A stretch of 52,678 nucleotides of DNA from Gonapodya sp. JEL0774 (Eukaryota > Monoblepharomycota > Monoblepharidomycetes > Monoblepharidales > Gonapodyaceae). The position numbers were made by a program, and so were the translations under genes. The notes below the pieces were generated by a model, which was given only the letters and a program-made list of their open reading frames with translations, was not told the origin of the DNA and ran no database searches. Of the stretch, positions 45,957 to 52,678 are shown piece by piece (the stretch's first letter is position 1; each line of letters begins with the position of its first letter). The stretch is taken from assembly GCA_027604505.1 (NCBI GenBank), contig JADIIX010000125.1, forward strand, positions 1 through 52,678, given 5' to 3'.

Positions 45957-46344
45957 CCCGGACTACCTTTCCTCGCAAAGATGGAGCGCGTATCACACTT
46001 CCCTGCTACGGTAGCTGGTAATTCTTGCTGTGGAGCGACACGCTCCGGCTGGATTTGATGTTTATTTCTTGATCAATACGTAGCTGGGGGTTTGATAGTT
46101 TTGAATGAAGTCACCAGGTCTCGGTCTCGCGGTGCATTTTGCATCCGCGTTTGCTGTGAACCAAGCAAAATCTGAATGCATAAACCCCCGAACAGAACGT
46201 ACAAATAGATCACAAAACAAAACAGTACGAAAAACGTCCATATACAACAAATACGAGTGGGGGCCAGGAATAGAGTTGCCGGGCTACGTAGCTCACGCCC
46301 CATCTCTCTCACATGCAACCAAAGACAAGCATTCCCAATTTGCC
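45957..46344. other. Spacer between tandem paralogues
   Basis: Serves as 3' flank of paralogue B and promoter of paralogue A. No coding frame is supported. Confidence 0.4.
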
Positions 46345-48603
46345 TCATCCAAAGAGCTCTCCGGAAGTGCCTGTTGCAAGACGCTCAGGTGTGGGTGGTT
46401 CGGAGGGCGGAGGTGTTGGAGGAGCATGGGACACAGAACTTCGGGGTCGAATGATCGGCGTGGAGCTGCGGCGCACGTGCACCTCACTCGGCAATTCGAA
46501 GTGTGGATGAAATGGTGGCCCGGGGCTTTGACCAGGTGAGGCAAAGGGGAAGAAGCCATACGTCATGGCGAAAGCAATAGCCTATGCAGATAAGAATCGT
46601 TGCGTCGAATTGATCGCCTTCTGAGGGTGAACGACCCTTTCACAATTCACTCACCCATTCCTCATTGCATTCGCACTCTTCCGTGGTTCGCCGTTCATCT
46701 GGCGTCTTGGAAGTATTATTGGAAGTAGTAGAATCAACCGTACGTTCTCTTCTAATCCTGGGGATGCGTGGCCTCGGTGCTCGTTTATTATGTCCAATTG
46801 AAGCCGAACGAACAAGCGACGAAGATGGGTGTAGTTCCGTGACACCAGGTTGGCTCGGATGGTTCTGAGGATGGAGAGGAACGCTCAATGCCGACACCGT
46901 ATCATGTGTCGACGATTCTGCGAGCGAGAAAGCAGTCACTTCCGTTGGTGAAGCAAGTATAGAGGATGGAGTATCTGGCGGTCGGTGTGCAGGAGATTTT
47001 GGCGTCGCCGATAACTCCTCTCGCATTCCCGTATCCTCTCCCGGAGAGTCTCGTCCGTACGAGCACTGCACATCACCATGAATGCTGTTGGACTTGGTTG
47101 GCGATGTTTCAACGCGGATGGCAGGAATATCAATGGGCATTACGCCGCCCAAAGAATCTTGTCTTCGCATTGGGGTTCTTCTGACCACACGAGGCGATGC
47201 ACCATTTGATCGTATTGAATTACGGCGAGGGATATCCGAGGGTCCTGTTCGAGAAATTTCAGGTGCGGCCGATGCCGGCGATCGTGCGGTTGAGCTGTCA
47301 TTCTGACTTTTCACAGATAGCTCAGGCCGCGAATCAGCGAGAGTTGATTGCGTCGAGAGCATGACATCTGAACGAGACGGCAAGAATTTCTCCCGCGCAC
47401 TCGCCTCCTCTAGTTTTCTCTCAAGTTCCACCATCCGCGTGGTGATCGCATGATTCTCAGCTTCCAGTTCCGAAACCCTGTCTGTTCGTTTCCGCAGCTC
47501 AGCGTCTAGTGACGTTGTTTTCTCAACCAGCTCTTTGATAAATTCAAGTTGCCGATAGAGAACTTGTGCGTCAAGTTTCTTCTGTAGAGCCTCGCAATGT
47601 CTTTGTAGCTCCCCAATATGTTGTACGAGCTCCGTGATTTGTTGCCGCTGCTGTGTGTTGGCAGCGTGCTGCTCTTTGTTGAACCGCTGTTGTTCTGCCA
47701 AAGAAGATGCAAGCTTGGCAACAGAAAACTCCGAGTACGCAGGTAGAGAACTTGAGCGCAAAAGAGAAGGAGGCCGGGTGCTGTTGGGCGACTTAGAAGG
47801 ACGTTGAGAATGTTGAATATGCTCCTCCAGAAGATGCAAAAATGAAGGAGTCGGTTCCATCTCCTTCCCGAAAGCGTCCCTCCCGTGACTCAAATTATGG
47901 GCGAGCTCCAACGTCTTTGTAGAGACTTGAGCACCATGCTGGAGCAAGAGACGAACAATATCGAGGCTGGGTTGGAGGGAGAATGACTGGCAAGCCTGCG
48001 AAACCGACAGACAAGGATCGTGATCGGGTTCCTTTCGTTCCTGCCAGAACGCATACGGCACACAAACCTCACTAGAAGACTTCGGGTGGTTAATGACTAC
48101 AGATGGTCCATTGAAATTAAATTTCAGTGGACCTCCTGCCACCATCGCGAAGTCCAGAGCATTCACAAAGGGTGAAGTTCCACCGGCTGGGAACTTCCAC
48201 CTTTCCCGCTCCCATTTTGCCTGTGTCCACATCTCCCAGGATCCCGGAATTAGCCATGAGACTGGACGGTTGATATCACAGCCTAATGTAAAAGTAGCAA
48301 TGTCGTCACGTGGATGATTGGCTCTCAGCCAACCGCTAGACCAAAAGGAGCTTGGGACTCACCCGCCTCGACCAGCGCCCGCACAATATCTACCCGTGCA
48401 CTCCTAATGGCAAGTACAATCGCTACTTCGCAGTTCTGAGTGTCCGTTTTCTTTAGTTCCCTCTCGTCTTCCACCATTCGAATGACAAGCGACACTCTCT
48501 TCGTGCAGTTTGGACTCCCACCGTCCCTTAAGGCAGCCTCGACGATATCAAGTCGTCCGGTCTCCACGCCCTCAATCAATCGGAAGTTGGGACTCTCCGC
48601 CAT
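46345..48603 (-). CDS. Ankyrin-like/coiled-coil protein, tandem paralogue B
   Basis: Exons: 48603-48363, 48282-48068, 47995-46655 and 46581-46345, giving 677 residues. If the in-frame 72-nt intron 47996-48067 (GTTTGT...TTCGCAG) is retained, the protein has 701. Ankyrin-like units are FRLIEGVETGRLDIVEAALRDG, VLAIRSARVDIVRALVEAG and PSLDIVRLLLQHGAQV. The shared block reads GCDINRPVSWLIPGSWEMWTQAKWERERW. The coiled coil (RQQITELVQHIGELQRHCEA; YRQLEFIKELVEKTTSLDAEL; VSELEAENHAITTRMVELER) is longer than in paralogue A. A Ser/Pro-rich region of about 250 residues follows, then RPRIPRIRRER and a last exon beginning AIAFAMTYGFFPF. The intron positions match paralogue A, including the in-frame one. 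Confidence 0.75.
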
Positions 48604-49187
48604 CGGAACGCTCAGGAGTCAGAGCTACTCAGAGAATGCACTGAAATAAAGACCCTCCCCTGCGAAGTATCCAGATCTTTTGATGAAAGAGGAATATGCT
48701 TCCCATCCACTGGAAATCAGGAATGGATGGGGCAATGGCCCCCAGAACCGGCAGAGCGATATTTCCAAATTCGTGGACAAGAGTCCTCCTTTTTGTCAGG
48801 GGGTCCAAAACAAAATCGCACCTGATCTCGAATGGACGCACTTGGTTCTGCTTGTGTACTGTTTCTCCTCATGGAGTTCATTGCAGTTTACTCCAAAAGA
48901 ATTCTTGTTCATTTTGTCAACATGCAAATCAAACCCTCCCTATTCATGAACTATTCCTCCATCTCCATCTGTGTGCCTGTTCTGCCAGTAGCCTTACTGC
49001 ATCGTAAGAGAAATTAACAATGCAAACTTTGTTGAATAGTGACTTCAGCTGAATTCACCTATTCTACCAATTCTCCGAACCCTGTGACAACCTTGTCTAC
49101 CACATCTCCGATACCGCTTACCAAAGAACTATGTAGTAAAGGCCCAACTGAGCTGCTTTTAAGATCGCGAGTGAAAAAGCAATGGTC
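48604..49187. other. Intergenic region
   Basis: Upstream flank of paralogue B. Short plus-strand frames (48680-49017) have random composition and are not called. Confidence 0.4.
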
Positions 49188-49946
49188 TTACATGATCGCT
49201 TCAGCCGATTGATCCTCCCTCACCCTATCCATGGTTTGCTCTACTGGTTTCAAAATGCTCAAGGCAGTGGGCTCTCCCACTCCCAAGTTTGTCTCAGCTT
49301 CATTTGCCCTGCGCTCAACTGAGACAGTCGTTGGTGCGGCGGTCTCCTTCTCTGCCCCGCGCTCAGGTGAGACATTAGTCGGTGCGGCGAGCTCAGCAAG
49401 ACCACGAGACCCAAGTGAGAACGCCATGGGCGGAAGGACATGTGGATTTACCTGGTGTTTCGACATAATGGCTACTTAAAGTATCTGTGGTGTGAGGGGT
49501 ACTTTGCCTGCGATCTCTCACCAGCGTGTTCCCGGAGGCAATCGATTTATACCTCGCCTTTCCTGAGTCAGTCACCGGTTTGATTCCTTCGCCGCCTGTC
49601 TGCTGGACCTCCGGGTCCAGTGAAACGTCGCCCTTAGCGACAGCAGCGCTGGAAGATTGTGTATAAAAGATGACGTCAGAGCACCAACCCGAGTAACGAC
49701 ATTTTCTAATCCTGGAACTACTTACTAAGTGACGCCCTCGACTGGCATATGTGGCTCTATTTCAGTCTCGCCTTTCGTTTGCTGCGCTTGAGTCATACTT
49801 TCCTGTGTTTGGAGCGTGGAAACGGAGAAGGTTGGGGCAGGAATGGCCCTCGCAGAATCCGGAACTTCCGTCGAGTCGAGCGGGGGATACGCCGCATGTA
49901 GTGGAGGGAAATCTGAAGGCATGGAGGTCGGCGGTGACGTGGACAT
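49188..49946 (-). CDS. Small Thr/Pro/Glu-rich protein with an internal repeat (splicing partly resolved)
   Basis: The ATG at 49946 opens a Pro/Ser/Thr-rich first exon (SPPTSMPSDFPPLHAAYPPL). It ends at a GTAAGT donor in phase 2 near 49724 and joins an exon after CTTCCAG at about 49650 (AAVAKGDVSLDPEV...). Downstream, a frame ending at 49188 contains a duplicated motif, AAPTNVSPERGAE and AAPTTVSVERRANE. The junction between these two parts, around 49440-49530, is unsettled because the obvious GTAAAT donor does not match in phase. A GTGAGA at about 49529 would. The product is probably a disordered protein of about 170-200 residues. No family is known. Confidence 0.4.
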
Positions 49947-50183
49947 TGTAATTGGAAATCGCAGGAGTGGCGCACATAGTACCTCGTAGAATTTTCATGG
50001 ACACCTCTTCCATTGAGTGCTATGCCAAAGAATATGTAATACAGAATACAGGGGTACAGGAATTCGGTGGTAATCGTTTATAATTCACACGAAAGAATGT
50101 GCGACTTCCACCAAAAGTCATGCTAAGCCGTCAAGGACCAAGTCAAAATCAAACGTGGTGGGGACATCTCCTCATTCAATTTA
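49947..50183. other. Intergenic region
   Basis: Short spacer between the small gene and the kinase gene 3' end. No coding evidence. Confidence 0.35.
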
Positions 50184-52448
50184 TTATCTTCGCTGCGCAG
50201 CACCTCCGTTTTGCTTTTTCCTGACATCCAGCTCATGTGAGGGGGTGTAAATCGGCAAGCTGGAAAACAAACATTCCCAGGCAGAAACTGAATAGGTCGA
50301 AACACTACGACAACCAAAGCTGCAACCTACCTTCCAATCTCGGTCTCCTTCCCACCCTTGTCAGAGAACCACCAGTGTTTCAAACATTCCTCGGCTGTGG
50401 ACCTCCTCTCGGGGTTCACCTCCAGCAACCCGCTTAACAACTCTACGACCCCTTTCCCGAACCGCCCGAATCTCTCTCTGATCATACTACGGCGATACTC
50501 CAGGTTAATGATATCGGGATTACGACGAAAGAGGGGGAGACTCCGGAATCCGGGCCAGTAATCGTCCGTTGGGGTTCCAGTGGTGAGAAATATGCAGGTC
50601 AGCTGGTCGAGATCGTCGCGCCCGGGGAAGATGGGTTTTCTGCAAAGAAGTTCACCGAAAACGCAACTAAAGCGAGCAATTTTGGAGACATGGGAAAGAG
50701 CAGTCAATTGCCACCAATGCCAGTCGTGCAATAAAATACTGTTAACAAACGTACCCAACCCCCCACATATCCACTGCTTGGTCATATTTGGTGCTCTCCA
50801 TCAACAGCTCAGGAGGCCTATACCATCGAGTCACGACTTGATCCGTGTATTCTCGATTTCGGTCAGACGAGTCAAGCGGTCGTGCCAAACCGAAGTCTGC
50901 AAGCTTCAAAAGGCCAGAGTCGGAGACGAGGATGTTGGCGGCTGGCGCATAGTTGAGGGTCGGGAATTCAATTGATTAAGTCACCTTCAGAGCCAATACT
51001 CGTCCAAAAGAGGTTGAATTGAAGATTATAACTGCATATCAGTCCATGGGGATCTGTCATGGCTACAAAACTGAGTTGCCAGATTTGGTGACCATCTGAG
51101 TCTTTCGATCACACCGAACTGCACAACATCTCACATCCAGATTGTCCCGGCAACGATGTCATTCGCAAAATCATACTCACTCTTGATATCACGATGCATG
51201 ACATTGTTTGCATGCAAATACTTCATTCCTTCCATCACCTGCCTCATATACATCTTGACTTGCGCCAAATCCATTTCCACCTCTGGGTTCTCCAAAAGTC
51301 CAGCCAGATCGTGAGGGTAATAGTCAAAAACCATGTGGACATCACCACGAGTGCGAGAGGAGCGGGAGGAAGGAGATACAGCAATGGAGAGGAGGCGAAG
51401 GATGTTTGGGTGTCGGAGGGATTTTAAAAGAGAAAGCTCGCGTAAGGCGGTGACAGGAAACTGCAGAGAGATACCACAAAATGGGGGATCCAGTCAGTAC
51501 AACGAATCAAATGGCTCTCCCTCGCACCGAACATCAATTTTGGAGTTTCCGACTGCACACCCACGTATCACCTGAAAGCAATCCGGATTATCAGAACCGA
51601 TGACCACCACGAACATCAGACGCAATCTGCTGGCCCTCCCCATCTCCCACCAACTACAAGATATTGCAGCTTCCCCACTAGTGCATTCACACATTGTGTG
51701 TAGAGACCGTTAACTAGTAGCAAGCACTCACCCCATCTTTTGAGTTTTCCGGAATAATAATCCGTTTCAACGCGACCATTCTGCCAGTCGATTTTTCCTT
51801 GCCAACTCTTACAACGCCGAAAGTTCCCTCACCAACCGTATCGAAGAGGTCGTAGTCAGATACAGGCGTGACGCCAATCAGCGGGGGAAAGTCAGTGGCT
51901 ACCGGCGCTGAGGCCCCGGAGGGTATGTGGTTTCCATTCTGATTGCTTTGAGCAAAACCAGAAATAGATGAGTCCGTGGCACCAACACCAGCGCCTGGTC
52001 CTTCATAAGGAGGTGAGTATGGTAGCTCGCCCTCTTCTGCGTCCGGAAACTCGCGGCCATCTCCCTTGTGGTAGTCCTCCTCGATCGCCTCACCCTCTTC
52101 GCCTTCTTCTGACCCGTCTCGCTTCTTTCTTTGATCTCCAGATTCCGAACCAGTGTTCTTCCAAAGATCATCTGGGAGTGGGGAGAACGAGTATTCATCC
52201 GCACCGTCCGCATCATTGTCACGGACTGCTCGCCTCTCAGGAGCGTTCGGTCGCGGTGGCAGTGGAGCAGAGGAGTCCTCGATCCATGCTGAGTTGAATC
52301 CTGAGGAGGAGGGGCCACTTTCTTCGTTTGCGAGGTTCGGCGAAGACGAGGGAGGATCCTGACGCGGACGCTTTGCATCCGATGACAAAGAGTCCGAGGT
52401 GGCGGCTAGCGGTCGCTTGCGAGAAGCAGCGGCATTTTCTGACTCCAT
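50184..52448 (-). CDS. BUR1: Cyclin-dependent kinase of the Bur1/CDK9 type
   Basis: Five exons give 531 residues, all phases closing: 52448-51732, 51460-51181, 50941-50755, 50666-50331 and 50259-50184. A 200-residue acidic, disordered N-terminus carries nuclear-signal-like clusters ([13 protein letters not shown]). The kinase domain shows [18 protein letters not shown], the ATP lysine in MVALKRI and a cyclin-binding helix [34 protein letters not shown], a T-loop [15 protein letters not shown] and [19 protein letters not shown] follow. The end [17 protein letters not shown] resembles the fungal Bur1 tail. Bur1/CDK9 with its cyclin phosphorylates the RNA polymerase II tail and Spt5 during elongation. 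The helix reads PVTALRE instead of the common PITALRE. A 271-nt intron precedes it and a 239-nt intron separates HRDIK from TANIL. CTK1/CDK12 or CDK10 are less likely alternatives. Confidence 0.83.
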
Positions 52449-52678
52449 CAGCTCGGCTTGAAGGGGATTATTTATGGTTGAGACCAACTCTTCTCAGTGA
52501 CTCGATTGTACTTGTTCGACGACGATGAGCCGAGTTTTCACACAGTTGTGTGTTACTTCACAGCAAATTCCTCGTTTTGTTCCTGGCGCCAGTGTGTTGA
52601 TGTGATTGGGTTTCCAAGTGAAATCAGGCGAAAGGTTCATCACCCTGCCTTCAAGTTGCCGTGGCCGGACGGGGGGGG
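52449..52678. other. 5' flank of the kinase gene and window edge
   Basis: Promoter-side sequence without coding evidence. The final eight bases are G, which may be real or an assembly-edge artefact. Confidence 0.4.

Noticed and set aside
52671-52678. Terminal G run as a telomere
   Set aside because: Eight Gs do not form a telomeric repeat such as TTAGGG. More likely chance or an assembly-edge effect.

Overview
The window reads as nuclear DNA of a fungus. Most genes are split by short spliceosomal introns, usually 55-120 nt, with GTGAGT/GTATGT-type donors and CAG/TAG (sometimes AAG or GAG) acceptors. Recognisable products are eukaryotic and often fungal: a Gcn4-type bZIP factor, a Bur1/CDK9-type kinase, SURF1/Shy1, an FN3 plus coiled-coil membrane protein, a flavin amine oxidase and a PgdA-type polysaccharide deacetylase. 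Gene density is about one per 2 kb. I cannot name the species; an early-diverging or basidiomycete-like fungus would fit, but that is inference. Exon models were built by hand by matching donor and acceptor phase. Where every phase closes and the total is a whole number of codons, I trust the model.

Layout. 0-2.4 kb: the 3' part of a plus-strand gene entering from the left edge, then weak coding fragments. 2.4-6.0 kb (minus): a membrane carbon-nitrogen hydrolase resembling apolipoprotein N-acyltransferase, and a seven-exon FkbM-like membrane-anchored protein. 6.5-10.3 kb (plus): two small genes and the amine oxidase. 10.3-14.3 kb: a gene-poor island of diverged, partly inverted repeats around a cysteine-containing secreted protein gene and a decayed gene. 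14.3-21.8 kb: a long leader region and a very large low-complexity bZIP gene. 22.2-36.4 kb: a run of minus-strand genes, three of them coiled-coil proteins. 37.0-38.6 kb: a plus-strand type I membrane protein, convergent with a CaMK-like kinase (38.8-41.3 kb). 41.4-52.4 kb (minus): deacetylase, SURF1, a tandem pair of ankyrin-like/coiled-coil paralogues, a small Thr/Pro-rich gene, and the Bur1-like kinase.

The genes do not form an obvious metabolic cluster. The points most worth follow-up are the tandem paralogue pair, the repeat island with its secreted protein, the short upstream reading frame before the Gcn4-like factor, a 13-bp tandem repeat that sets that factor's stop codon, and the unusual C-lobe of the CaMK-like kinase. 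I found no convincing tRNA, rRNA, CRISPR array or intact transposon.
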